Of a stretch of DNA of 64,000 nt, positions 1 to 8,551 are shown in pieces. Every line of letters begins with the position of its first letter. The stretch's first letter is position 1. Under the pieces are notes generated by a model that was not told the DNA's origin, made no database searches, and saw nothing but the letters and a program-made list of their open reading frames with translations. Made by a program: the position numbers and the translations under genes. Origin of the DNA: Pollutimonas sp963706785 (GTDB taxonomy: Bacteria > Pseudomonadota > Gammaproteobacteria > Burkholderiales > Burkholderiaceae_B); assembly GCA_963706785.1 (NCBI GenBank), contig CAVPNJ010000001.1:1-64000 (forward strand). The letters run 5' to 3'.

Positions 1-57
1 CGTGCTAATCGCAAGTGCAGATAAGAGAACTGCCTTGGAAAATTTGAGAATTGTCAT
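1..57 (-). CDS. Start of an exported protein, cut by the left edge
   Basis: An ATG on the minus strand (55-57) opens a frame that stays open to base 1. The 19 visible residues begin MTILKFSKAVLLSALAIST, a lysine-containing N region followed by a hydrophobic core, which is a signal-peptide start. A possible ribosome binding site (AAGGA) lies about 9 bases upstream. The mature protein is outside the window, so no function can be given. It follows the DoxX gene in the same direction, after a gap of about 230 bases, and could be a separate unit or the tail of that operon. Confidence 0.55.
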   Translation of the reverse strand, partial: MTILKFSKAVLLSALAIST

Positions 58-76
58 GTACTTGATCCTTTGCTAT

Positions 77-244
77 TCAGATTTCTAAGTGTTTGTAGTT
101 TGTGGTGGCTCGAGATATCTTCGATTCATTCACGTCTTCTCCTTGCGGGAAATAGCGGCGATAGAAATCGCGGTTAGTAGCGGGCACCATCCAGTTCGAC
201 CTTGCTCGGCTGCCGGGAGCCGACTGCTCCAAGCTAAATGCCAT
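77..244 (-). CDS. Small ORF of unknown function (55 aa)
   Basis: An open frame starting MAFSLEQSAPG sits in the gap between the DoxX gene and the partial exported protein, on the same strand. A longer start at 283 is possible. It is hydrophilic, rich in Arg, Asn and Glu, with no membrane segment and no motif I recognise. It may be noise. The only support is its position in an otherwise leftward gene string; nothing else is visible in 58-286. Confidence 0.2.
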   Translation of the reverse strand: MAFSLEQSAPGSRARSNWMVPATNRDFYRRYFPQGEDVNESKISRATTNYKHLEI

Positions 245-286
245 AAAAACCCCGCGCCTTCGCCTAAGAGCCGGAGCGCCCACTCG

Positions 287-727
287 TCATACTCGTTTCT
301 CCTGGAAGTCCAGCCATGCCACGAGCAGGAAGCCACCGACCAAACCAAGGTGCTCAAAGAATGAGTTCGCGGCCATGAAGCGCTCCTGTCCTACCGGTAG
401 CTCCCAATAACGCAAGGCGATACCCGTGGCGAGCGAGGTAAAACCTGCCAACGCCAGGGCACCTAGCCAACGCAGACGGCCTGTCAATACCATCAACGAC
501 GCACCTAGCTCCAGTGCGATCACCAACACAGCAAAGAGCGGTGCCGGTGTCAGCCCAAAGTGATTCATCTCTGCGATGGCCCCAGGAAAATCGGTGAGTT
601 TGACGATGCCCCCTTGCAAATACGCTGCGCATAGTCCCAGATACGCAACAAAGCGAACGACTTTGCTTCCAAATGCTGGCCGCGAAGCAGCGGCCAGCCT
701 ATTACCATTAGTGTTGTTCATAGACAT
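287..727 (-). CDS. DoxX family membrane protein
   Basis: A 146-residue integral membrane protein with about four hydrophobic segments; the early part (VRFVAYLGLCAAYLQGGIVKL) and the later GASLMVLTGRLRWLGALAL match the DoxX/DoxD pattern. Family members are small inner-membrane proteins of mostly unclear role, some linked to thiosulfate-quinone oxidation or redox stress. I chose the ATG at 725-727 (MSMNNTNGN) because it begins 10 bases after the amidohydrolase stop; an upstream in-frame ATG at 770-772 would overlap that gene. It is the fourth gene of a leftward operon with the amidohydrolase, XapX and isochorismatase-fold proteins. Confidence 0.8.
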   Translation of the reverse strand: MSMNNTNGNRLAAASRPAFGSKVVRFVAYLGLCAAYLQGGIVKLTDFPGAIAEMNHFGLTPAPLFAVLVIALELGASLMVLTGRLRWLGALALAGFTSLATGIALRYWELPVGQERFMAANSFFEHLGLVGGFLLVAWLDFQEKRV

Positions 728-737
728 AGCCGGTCCC

Positions 738-2633
738 TTAAACTGCCCAGCAGGAGCAGCCCAACGCGCCAAAAAAGCCTTTCAAGTCGGAAGCAGGAAC
801 CCTCGATCCCCAGGCCGTCGCATGATCGTGGCCATGCAATCCGCATGCGCTTGCGCAGCCGCATGAGGCAATAGCCTGATATCGGAGCGGTTGTAAAGAG
901 TTCTTGCCGGCCCCTTCCGGCTCGCCCCATGCGCCATAACCTTTGAATAGACGCGTGGGAGACCAATCAGGCATAGCGGGCGGTACGGGAGTGTCATCCA
1001 GTGACGCGAACTGACCATCTCCGAAAACAACGCGGCCGCCGACCACGGTTAAGTGCGAAGTGAGGAACGAGATCTCGTCTTCCGGCACCCCAAAATAGTC
1101 TTTGCTGGGCACGATGAAGTCGGCGAACTGGCCTGCCTTAATGCGTCCTCGCTTGTTCTCTTCATTAGAGAACCAAGCAACATTCTCGGTCCACATACGT
1201 AAAGCCGTTTCTCGATCCAGCAGGTTATGTTGTGGATAGAGACGTAACCCACCTACCGTTTTGCCCGTGACCATCCACGCGAGCGATACCCAGGGGTTAT
1301 AGGATGCGACACGTGTGGCATCCGTCCCCGCGGAAACCTTTACGCCCCTGCCCAGCATCTTGGCAATCGGAGGTGTGGCCTCGGCGGCTTTGGCGCCGTA
1401 GCGCTCAACAAAGTATTCGCCTTGGTAAGCCATGCGATGCTGTACTGCAATGCCGCCGCCCAATGCCGCAACGCGGTCGATCGATTTATCGGAAATGGTC
1501 TCAGCATGGTCGAAGAACCAGTTAATGCCCTGCAGGGGAATATCTTGATTGACCTTCTCAAACACATCCAGCGCTCGCGATATGGTCTCGTCATAGGTGG
1601 CATGCAGACGCCACGGCCAGTTGTTTTGCGCCAGAATACGTACCACCTCTTCCAGCTCACCCTCCATCTCCGGGGGCATGTCTGGGCGCGGCTGGCGAAA
1701 GTCTTCAAAGTCAGCGGCAGAGAACACCAGCATCTCGCCGGCGCCATTGTGACGAAAGTAGTCTGTGCCTTGTTTGTATTTCACGCTGCTGGTCCATCTC
1801 AGGAAATCTTCCTTCTCTTCCTGGGGCTTTTGCGTGAACAGGTTATAGGCCAGGCGCACCGTCATCTGGCCTTCATCCGCCAATTTCTGCATAACGGCAT
1901 AATCTTCGGGGTAGTTCTGAAAACCACCACCCGCATCGATGACGCCGGTTACACCCAATCGATTGAGCTCACGCATGAAGTGTCGCGTCGAATTGACTTG
2001 GTAATCAAAAGGCAGCTTGGGGCCTTTGGCCAGAGTGGAGTAAAGGATCATCGCGTTGGGCTTGGCCAGCAGCAAGCCCGTTGGATTGCCATTCGCATCG
2101 CGCGTGATTTCCCCGCCCGGAGGCTCCTGCGTGTCTCTGGTGTAGCCTACCGCCCGTAAAGCGGCGCCGTTCAGCAGAGCCTTGTCGTAAAGGTGGAGAA
2201 GAAAAACAGGTGTGTCAGGCGCAATGGCATTAATTTCGGCTATGGTCGGCAAGCGTTTTTCGACGAATTGGTGTTCGGTGAACCCACCTACTACTCGCAC
2301 CCACTGGGGAGCGGGCGTAATATCGACTTGCCGGCGCAGCATATCCAACGCGTCGGCTAGCGAACGCACGCCATCCCACCGCAGTTCCAGGTTGTAATTG
2401 AGCCCGCCTCGGACTACGTGAGTATGGTTGTCAAACAGTCCAGGTAAGACCCCCCTACGCGCCAAATCCACGACTCGCGTGGACGCACCCGCCAAAGCCA
2501 GGATTTCCTTATCCGAGCCGACTGCTGAAAACTTACCGTTCGCAATCGCTACCGCAGTAGCCACCGGATTGCCGGTATCAAGCGTCGTAATTTGGCCATT
2601 ATGGAAAATAATGTCCGGTGTGGAATGCGCCAT
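738..2633 (-). CDS. Amidohydrolase, YtcJ-like (amidohydrolase 3 family)
   Basis: A 631-residue metal-dependent hydrolase. Near the N terminus the strand LPGLFDNHTHVV carries the HxH metal ligands (H70, H72), and the C-terminal part returns to the composite beta-sandwich (GRIKAGQFADFIV). This is the layout of the YtcJ/amidohydrolase 3 group, which hydrolyses N-acyl or cyclic amide substrates; the substrate is not predictable here. The start at 2633 is supported by an AAGGAG site 7 bases upstream; an ATG 69 bases further up has no such site. Residues 591-631 form an unusual tail rich in Cys and His (CGCASACGLHGHDH, then CSC near the end) that could bind metal. It is the third gene of a leftward operon. 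Confidence 0.88.
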   Translation of the reverse strand: MAHSTPDIIFHNGQITTLDTGNPVATAVAIANGKFSAVGSDKEILALAGASTRVVDLARRGVLPGLFDNHTHVVRGGLNYNLELRWDGVRSLADALDMLRRQVDITPAPQWVRVVGGFTEHQFVEKRLPTIAEINAIAPDTPVFLLHLYDKALLNGAALRAVGYTRDTQEPPGGEITRDANGNPTGLLLAKPNAMILYSTLAKGPKLPFDYQVNSTRHFMRELNRLGVTGVIDAGGGFQNYPEDYAVMQKLADEGQMTVRLAYNLFTQKPQEEKEDFLRWTSSVKYKQGTDYFRHNGAGEMLVFSAADFEDFRQPRPDMPPEMEGELEEVVRILAQNNWPWRLHATYDETISRALDVFEKVNQDIPLQGINWFFDHAETISDKSIDRVAALGGGIAVQHRMAYQGEYFVERYGAKAAEATPPIAKMLGRGVKVSAGTDATRVASYNPWVSLAWMVTGKTVGGLRLYPQHNLLDRETALRMWTENVAWFSNEENKRGRIKAGQFADFIVPSKDYFGVPEDEISFLTSHLTVVGGRVVFGDGQFASLDDTPVPPAMPDWSPTRLFKGYGAWGEPEGAGKNSLQPLRYQAIASCGCASACGLHGHDHATAWGSRVPASDLKGFFGALGCSCWAV

Positions 2634-2707
2634 GGTAGAAACTCCTTGTGAATGATTTTTGTATTGCGCTAGATAATCAAACACGCAACCGGCTGCCAGC
2701 ATGTCGC

Positions 2708-2983
2708 CTATGCTCGGCGACCGCTTTCTTGAACTTGTGCTAATTGATTTCTTCCAGGAAGCTGCCCAAGCACGTGGTCAGTCGCCTGCGTTTTCGCGCA
2801 AGCCGTATTGAATGCTGTGCCCTGTAAAAGCTGCTTACCCACCGGGATAACTTGCTCACCGACCAGCATGCCGAGCAAGCCCAGCAGTGCGACCAATGGC
2901 GGCGCCGGCGATCGCACACTTAGCAAGCTATAGATCACGCCCACCAACACGCCGGCGCTTAAAGAAAAGATGTAGAGTTTCAT
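2708..2983 (-). CDS. XapX domain-containing membrane protein
   Basis: A 91-residue protein whose first 50 residues carry two hydrophobic helices and the XapX/DUF1427 signature (SLLSVRSPAPPLVALLGLLG, then MLVGEQ). The last 40 residues are hydrophilic. The domain is named after XapX of the E. coli xanthosine operon; its biochemical role is unknown. In proteobacteria the domain often sits beside amidohydrolases and isochorismatase-fold hydrolases, as here, which suggests a part in uptake or handling of their substrate (inference). It lies 74 bases upstream of the amidohydrolase start and 111 bases downstream of the isochorismatase-fold gene. Confidence 0.82.
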   Translation of the reverse strand: MKLYIFSLSAGVLVGVIYSLLSVRSPAPPLVALLGLLGMLVGEQVIPVGKQLLQGTAFNTACAKTQATDHVLGQLPGRNQLAQVQESGRRA

Positions 2984-3094
2984 GGTTAGCCCCTTGCAAG
3001 GACGAGCTTATTAGTGCTGAGCGCGGCAATCGAATCAGTGCAGAATATGGCCTGACTCGATGCAGCTCGAAAGCCAAATGTGCGCCCCTGCTCG

Positions 3095-3781
3095 TTAAAC
3101 CAACGCAGCCACCGGGGCAAGGATCGGCCCATGCACCGTCCGCTGCGGCGCCATGTGCACCATGGTGTAGGCATAGTCAACGCCCATGCCATAGGCGCCG
3201 GAGTGCTCTTTAACCAGTTCCATGACGGCGTCGTAAGTCTTCCTGTTCTTCCAGTCACGTTGCCACTCAAGCAGGACTTGTTGCCAGGTAACGGGCACGA
3301 CACCGGCCTGAATCATGCGCTGCATGGAGTAGTCATGGGCTGCCTGGCTTGTGCCGCCCGACGCATCGGCGACCATGTAAATCTCGTAGCCGCCTTCGAG
3401 CATCGCCGACAGCGCAAAGGTGTTGTTGCAAACCTCGGTCCAAAGACCGGACACGACCACTTTCTTGCGACCGTTCTTCTTGAGCGCATCGCGCACTTTC
3501 TGGTCATCCCAAGAGTTCATTGAGGTGCGCTCGAGAATGGGTGCCTCTGGAAAGACCGACAGCAGTTCAGGATAGCTATAGCCAGAGAAGCTTTCCGATT
3601 CGACTGTGGTGATAATGGTCGGAATCGAAAAAATCTTTGCGGCTTTAGCTAGCCCGACGGTATTGTTCTTCAACGTCTGTCGGTCTATGCTTTGAACCCC
3701 AAATGCCATCTGCGGTTGCTGATCGATGAAGATGACCTGACAGTTGTCTGGCGTCAGTAGTTCGAGTTTTGGGTTGATCAT
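3095..3781 (-). CDS. Isochorismatase-fold cysteine hydrolase (YcaC-like)
   Basis: A 228-residue alpha/beta hydrolase of the isochorismatase superfamily. The N-terminal strand ending FIDQQ supplies the catalytic Asp (D20), and the motif GLWTEVC places the nucleophilic Cys at 118. Length and motifs resemble the YcaC group, whose natural substrate is unsettled; amide or nicotinamide-type substrates are usual for the superfamily. It is the first gene of the leftward operon, with the presumed promoter in 3782-4032, which it shares with the divergent winged-helix regulator. Pairing with an amidohydrolase downstream suggests successive amide hydrolyses in one catabolic route (inference). Confidence 0.85.
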   Translation of the reverse strand: MINPKLELLTPDNCQVIFIDQQPQMAFGVQSIDRQTLKNNTVGLAKAAKIFSIPTIITTVESESFSGYSYPELLSVFPEAPILERTSMNSWDDQKVRDALKKNGRKKVVVSGLWTEVCNNTFALSAMLEGGYEIYMVADASGGTSQAAHDYSMQRMIQAGVVPVTWQQVLLEWQRDWKNRKTYDAVMELVKEHSGAYGMGVDYAYTMVHMAPQRTVHGPILAPVAALV

Positions 3782-4032
3782 GGTAAATTTCCTTTAAAAA
3801 CACGCTATGCAGATAGTGACCGCCAACAATGTATCGACGTCCGGTCGACCATGGCGGTGCTTAAGGGCAGACGCCCGAGCGCTTCTCGGCCGTTAATGGC
3901 CTCAATCACGCTATTGCCATAACGGCGGTATCACTATCTCGCACATCGCCATCCGCTGATTGGACAGGCTTGCTGTTATGGAAGATTCATGCGGTTAATA
4001 AGGTGGTACAAGCTTAAAGAAGACCTCGAATA
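3782..4032. promoter_or_regulatory. Divergent intergenic region
   Basis: About 250 bases lie between the leftward isochorismatase-fold operon and the rightward winged-helix regulator, so promoters for both should be here. A purine-rich AAGGAAATT (in the minus-strand reading) just before 3781 can serve as ribosome binding site for the hydrolase. I see no clear -35/-10 pair or long inverted repeat. None of the TTTAC triple repeats found at 7111, 7651 and 9577 occurs here. Confidence 0.4.
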
Positions 4033-7000
4033 ATGTGTGGCGGAGCCTATAGCGTGGAAAATAATCATTTGCACCCGAGACCTTACGTACCAGAAGGTGA
4101 CGAGGTCGTCGAGTTTGGCCCGTTTCGTCTGCACGTGGCGGGGCGATTGCTGCAGCGGAATGGGGTGACCGTCAAACTCGGCAGCCGCTCGCTCGACCTA
4201 CTGATTGCGTTGGTTGAGCGGGCCGGGGAAGTACTTTCCCGGCGGGAATTGATCGCGCGTGCCTGGGCGGGGCTGGTGGTCGACGAGGCCAACCTGCGCG
4301 TCAACATCTCGAACCTTCGCAAGTGCTTGGGTGAAGGCAAGGACGGCGCGCGCTACGTCGTCAACCTCCCGGGCCGCGGATACAGCTTTGTGGCGCCCGT
4401 AACTCGAGCGCGTTCCGAGTCTTCGTCCCGAAAACTCGAGGCCACCCGATCTCCCGATCCTCGCTCCAGCAGCCCGCCGCTCGTATCGGCCTCGGAACAC
4501 TCGTTGCCCCAGCGACTCGGACGGCTCATTGGGCGCGATGCTTCGGTCCGCATATTGGTCGAGATGCTCACCGAGCATCGATTTGTGAGCATCATCGGCC
4601 CGGGTGGAATGGGCAAGACGACTGTCGCGATCTCCGTGGCGCACACGATGCTCGATGCCTTTAGCGGCGCCGTGTACTACGTCGACCTCGCCTCGGTCAC
4701 CGACGCCTCGCTCGTTCCAGCCACGATTGCCTCCGTGCTCGGCCTGAAGGTGCAGATGCAAGATCCCAAACCGAGCATCCTGGCGTTTTTTGCCGCCCGA
4801 AGAGCGCTGCTCGTATTGGACAATTGCGAGCACCTCATCGACGAGACGGCGGCTCTCGCGGAACGGCTTTATAAATCCGCACCTCAGGCTCACCTGCTTG
4901 CGACCAGCCGCGAGTTATTGCGTGTCGAGGGCGAGCACGTACATATCCTTCCACCGCTCGATGTTCCGCCGGTCAGCGATGGCATGACAGCGGCCGATGC
5001 AATGGCGTTTCCCGCAGTCCAGCTTTTCATGGATCGAGTGGCGGCAAGCGGCGCGCAAGAGACGCTGACGGATGAGACGGCCCTGCTCGCCGTCGAGATC
5101 TGCCGAAAAATGGATGGTATTGCCCTGGCGATCGAATTGGCAGCCGGTCGCGTGCGCTCGCACGGCCTGCGCGGAACTGCGGAACTGATCAACAGCCGCT
5201 TCGGTCTTCTCTGGCATGGCAGGCGCACCGCGCCGCCCCGGCATCAGACGCTCCAGGCAATGCTTGATTGGAGTTACAACCTGCTGTCCGAGAACGAACG
5301 CCGCGTGCTGTACCGGTTATCGGTGTTCGTGACTCCGTTCCATCTGGCGGCTGCGCAGTGGGTCGCGACGGACGCTGTCCTCACGCAGGCCCAAGTGGCA
5401 GCAGCAATCGCAAGCCTCATCGACAAGTCACTGCTGTCGCCATCGATATTGAATGGATCGGGTCATCTGCGCCTCCTGGACTCGACGCGCACCTACGCAT
5501 CGGCAAAATTGGCGGAGTCGGGCGAGCTCAACGCCGTCTCGCGCAAGCTCGCCGAGTATCTCATTGCGCAACTCAGCCGAAGTAATGAGCGTGAGAATGA
5601 GCGGCAGACCACGGACCGTGATGTGATGGGGGGCTACAGCATGCGTCCTGCGCTGGTGTGGGCATTCTCCGAGACAGGTGAAGGTGAACGGGTCTGCAAC
5701 ATGCGCACTGCGCTTGCATGTGGGCATTCTCCGAGGCAGGTGAAGGCGAGCTGGGAGTTCGTTTGGCAGCGCTCGCCGCACCGCATTTATTGGAATTGTC
5801 GCTGCTGGACGAGTGCCATCGCTGGTGTCAGGCCGCGCTGTTGCAACTGGGTTCGCAGGAGGGCTCCGCGACGCACCTCATCTTGCAAGAAGCGCTGGCG
5901 ATCTCCGCACTATTTACTCGCGCCAATGGAGATGAAGTCCGCAATTCGATCGAGCGAGCGCTGCACCTTGCGCGGACGTTGAACGATCACGAACGCGAAC
6001 TCGGACTGCTCGCGGGACTGCATATCTTTATGATCGAAATCGGTCACTCCCGTGGGGCGATCGAGGTGAGCTGGCGCAGTATCGAGCTGGCACGCAGGGT
6101 CGATTCTCCCGCGGGGATCGTCATGTCTGAGTGGATGCTCGGGTGTGCGTATCACTTGGCCGGCGATCAGGCGGGCGCGCTACGCCACATCGAGGAGGGC
6201 TTCAAGCAAGCTGCGGCGCGTGGCGTGACGAAGGTCGATATGTATGGTTACGGACATCGGACCCGTGCGCTCATCGTCCTGGCACGCGCGCTCTGGTTGA
6301 GCGGCGCCGCGGACCGCGCCGCTCAAGTTGCACGTCAGGCAGTCGAGGAAGCTGAGCAGAACGAGCAACCGGTGAACGTGTTCGTCGCCGAATTGCTATA
6401 CGCCTCGACGGTTTTTCTGTGGAGGGGAGATGTAGAGGAATCGGAAGCGCTGGCGAGCCGCCTCATCCAACACGTCAGTCGTTACTCCTTCGGTCCACAT
6501 GTGGCCTTGGGTATCGCGCTCTCAGGCGAAGTGGCTTTACTCCGGGGGGAATTCCGGACGGCGGCAAACAGGTTTCGCGAGGCGCTAGGTATCTTGCATG
6601 GCGGAGGGACGTCTCTTGCTCACGACGATGCTGAGCCGATCGATGTCCGAGGCGCTGTTCGAATGCGGTGAGATCCTGGAGGCGGAGGCGATGATCACCG
6701 CGGCTCTGGAACGAGCCGAGGCGCGACATGAATCATTCGACATGCCTGAGCTGTTGCGTACGCGCGCGCAGATCGGGATTGTTTCCGGTCGGTTGGATCC
6801 GCACGCGGCCAAGACGATGTTGCGACATTCGATTGAGCTTGCAAACAGTCAAGGCGCGCTCAGTTTGGAATTGCGCTCCGCCATGGCTTTAGGTGCACTG
6901 CTTGCAAGCGAGGAGCGGACTGAGGAGGCCTACGCGATCCTGGCGGAGGTTTACGGCCGCTTTACGGAAGGATACGAAACACGCGATCTCAGAACAGCCA

Positions 7001-7053
7001 GACAGTTGATCGAAGCCTGGCGTCCGGCCGCGAGAGGCAGAGCGGGTCTCTGA
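4033..7053 (+). pseudogene. Winged-helix/NB-ARC ATPase/TPR transcriptional regulator, broken by two frameshifts
   Basis: Three consecutive frames read as one large regulator. Frame one (from 4033) has an OmpR/PhoB-type winged helix at about residues 20-115 (ending YVVNLPGRGYSFVAPV), then an NB-ARC-like ATPase with Walker A GPGGMGKTT and Walker B ALLVLDNCEH. Frame two (about 5720-6620) and frame three (to 7053) carry the helical TPR-like sensor part. The first break follows a near-perfect 60-base tandem duplication (5641-5700 and 5701-5762) whose second unit has gained two bases; the second is a small indel near 6600-6640. An intact gene would encode about 1000 residues. A GTG at 4054 has a better ribosome binding site (GGAG at 4042) than the ATG at 4033. 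The DNA-binding and ATPase parts may still be made. Confidence 0.75.
5641..5762 (+). repeat. 60-base tandem duplication inside the regulator gene
   Basis: Unit one starts ATGCGTCCTGCGCTGG at 5641 and unit two ATGCGCACTGCGCTTG at 5701. Both continue with GGGCATTCTCCGAG, a purine change, CAGGTGAAGG and GAAC or GAGC. The unit is 60 bases (20 codons) and would be in phase, but the second unit contains two additional bases around 5719-5721 (GCATGTGGGCA where GCATGGGCA restores the frame), which throws translation into a dead frame. The copies differ at several positions, so the duplication is not a fresh exact one. Confidence 0.75.
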
Positions 7054-7110
7054 TTGACCTCGTAGTTTCGGCTGGCTCGTGAGCCTCCAAGAAGAACCGA
7101 ACTACCCGTC

Positions 7111-7137
7111 GTTTACACGGCTTTACACCACTTTACG
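7111..7137 (+). promoter_or_regulatory. Triple TTTAC direct repeat, 10-bp period (site A)
   Basis: GTTTACA at 7111, CTTTACA at 7121 and CTTTACG at 7131 repeat with an exact 10-bp period, upstream of the NTF2-like gene. The same layout occurs at 7651-7680 and 9577-9606 before the two AraC-type genes. Winged-helix regulators of the OmpR/PhoB class bind direct repeats spaced about one helical turn apart, so this is a plausible operator for the winged-helix regulator encoded immediately upstream (inference). Confidence 0.5.
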
Positions 7138-7181
7138 AGCGCTGCGGCCTGCGACCTCCGAGAATAGGAGGAGGTAATTCG

Positions 7182-7199
7182 AGGGCGTACGTACGCCCT
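7182..7199. repeat. 18-bp perfect palindrome before the NTF2-like gene
   Basis: AGGGCGTACGTACGCCCT is a perfect inverted repeat with no spacer, ending 15 bases before the ATG at 7215. It could be a dimer-binding operator or form a hairpin in the 5' untranslated region close to the ribosome binding site (GGGGG at 7203). There is no T-tract, so it is not an intrinsic terminator for the upstream regulator. Confidence 0.5.
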
Positions 7200-7214
7200 G
7201 CAGGGGGTGTTTGC

Positions 7215-7619
7215 ATGGCTAGTCACTCAAGCGGTTCGATTCTTCCTCAAAGAGTCGCACAGTTCATAGCGGCAACGAATGCCGGTGATCTGTCCCGTCT
7301 TCTTGAAGTCTTCGCGGCGGATTCGATCGTCAACGATCAGTTACAGCAATGGCGCGGGCTGGCTGAACTAAGCAAATGGGCCGAGCGCGACGTTATCGGG
7401 CAGCAGCTGTCGCTTCGCCCCACTCATTGCATCCAGCACTACGGCCACTGCGTTGTCGCGGCCCACGCCGACGGAAAATTCGATAAGCGTGGGTTGCCGG
7501 ATCCGCTGGAAGTCCTGCTCTATTTCACTCTCGCCGAAGACAAGATCGTGCAATTGATCGTTCTGCGAGATCTCTCGGGTACCTCTCCTTTCGATGCGTC
7601 GTTGCGCAGCTCAGCGTAG
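7215..7619 (+). CDS. NTF2-like/SnoaL-like protein
   Basis: A 134-residue protein with the cone-shaped NTF2-fold pattern: an N-terminal helix ending FIAATNAGDLSRLLEVF, a strand FAADSIVNDQ, a helix with the WRGLAELSKW segment, and paired strands HYGHCVVAAH and LEVLLYFTLAEDKIVQLIVL. Members include isomerases, hydrolases and binding proteins; no catalytic residue set can be assigned. It follows the broken regulator in the same direction and has its own upstream elements (the triple repeat at 7111 and the palindrome at 7182). Proteins of this fold are common targets next to such regulators, but the substrate is unknown. Confidence 0.75.
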   Translation: MASHSSGSILPQRVAQFIAATNAGDLSRLLEVFAADSIVNDQLQQWRGLAELSKWAERDVIGQQLSLRPTHCIQHYGHCVVAAHADGKFDKRGLPDPLEVLLYFTLAEDKIVQLIVLRDLSGTSPFDASLRSSA

Positions 7620-7650
7620 AGGCGCGAAGTCAGCGCGATAGAGCCGACCT

Positions 7651-7680
7651 GCTTTACAGGATTTTTCCACACTTTACTTA
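7651..7680 (+). promoter_or_regulatory. Triple repeat, 10-bp period (site B)
   Basis: Three 10-base units GCTTTACAGG, ATTTTTCCAC and ACTTTACTTA: CTTTAC at 7652 and 7672 with a degenerate TTTTTC unit at 7662, all in phase. It lies about 80 bases upstream of the first AraC-type gene and matches site A (7111) and site C (9577) in spacing. Confidence 0.45.
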
Positions 7681-7757
7681 GCATTTTGGCGTATCTGTCC
7701 GATCATCTTCGTTACGTGGATCGAGATCCCTAAACGATCACAAGCGGAGAAAATTCC

Positions 7758-8346
7758 ATGAACAATTGTGCAGTGTTGGCCACCAAGGCTCGTCAACAGA
7801 GCAACCAGAGTGAGGTTGCGTTGACAGCGACTTTGCTGGAGTTGCTCACCGTGGCGCAATCCAAGGTTGAGGTCGATCGTCAGGCTGCGCAAGCATGCTT
7901 GTCCCGCGCGACGGCGTTGCTGGTGGCCAGTCTGGAACGAGACGTCGGACCGAAGGCTCGAGAGCGCATTCCGCGGCGGACTGCCGCGTTGGCAGGCGAA
8001 ACGCTTGATAACTTTCATCGAGGAGAATCTCGAACAGCCTATCAGGAGTCCTGATCTCATTGCGCTCACCGGATTGAGTGCCGGACACTTCTTTCGAACT
8101 TTCAAGGAAACATTCGGCCAGGCCCCGTTCGCCTATATCGCAAGACTGCGCATCGAGCGCGCACAGCAGATGATGCTGACGACCAGCCATTCCCTTTGCC
8201 AAATCGCGCTCGATTGCGGGATGTGCGATCAGTCCCATCTCACGCGCTTGTTTCGGCAGCTCGTGGGTATGACGCCGGGTGAATGGCGGCGCGTACATGC
8301 CTGCGGGTCGTTCGAGTCGACGTCAGCGAACACGGACGTCGCGTGA
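7758..8346 (+). pseudogene. AraC-family regulator, copy 1 (frameshifted)
   Basis: The frame opened at 7758 (MNNCAVLATKARQQ) runs to a stop at 8054; the C-terminal AraC helix-turn-helix pair continues in another frame to 8346 (LIALTGLSAGHFFRTFKETF, then DCGMCDQSHLTRLFRQLVG). Alignment with the intact copy at 9684 shows a single additional T at 7958 as the cause. The unbroken form would be 195 residues: an N-terminal region of about 85 residues unlike a cupin sensor and a C-terminal DNA-binding domain. Apart from this base the copy has few changes, so the break is either recent or a read error. Confidence 0.8.
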
Positions 8347-8551
8347 TGCCACGTTATCGATTGACGCGCGATCATCGCAGATGTTGTCCCGCGAGATTCG
8401 CAGCACCTGGGTTGCGCTTGAAGAGTAAGCTGAGGAGGATTGTTTTGTTGTGCCTCGCCTGTCGGGATCACCTCCCGCCAAGATGTTAATCCACGGGGAC
8501 GCAGAGCCTCATATCTCGGTGATTCCATATCCGCGGCTAGGTCGGACCTAT

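Larger units (their letters stand above)
7649..8403 (+). repeat. 755-bp direct repeat, copy 1
   Basis: The segment from CTGCTTTACAGG at 7649 to ATTCGCAG at 8403 recurs at 9575-10328 with scattered substitutions (synonymous and conservative changes in the coding part). It contains the operator-like upstream region and a complete AraC-type gene. The copies lie in the same orientation with an inverted LysR gene between them. Copy 1 is one base longer, owing to an additional T at 7958 that breaks its reading frame. Confidence 0.85.

Noticed and set aside
1422..2159. Plus-strand open frame of 245 codons
   Set aside because: It lies fully antisense to the amidohydrolase gene, has no recognisable domain, and is explained by GC-rich codon shadow.
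4198..4893. Minus-strand open frame of 231 codons
   Set aside because: Antisense to the winged-helix/ATPase coding sequence; no homology-like features.
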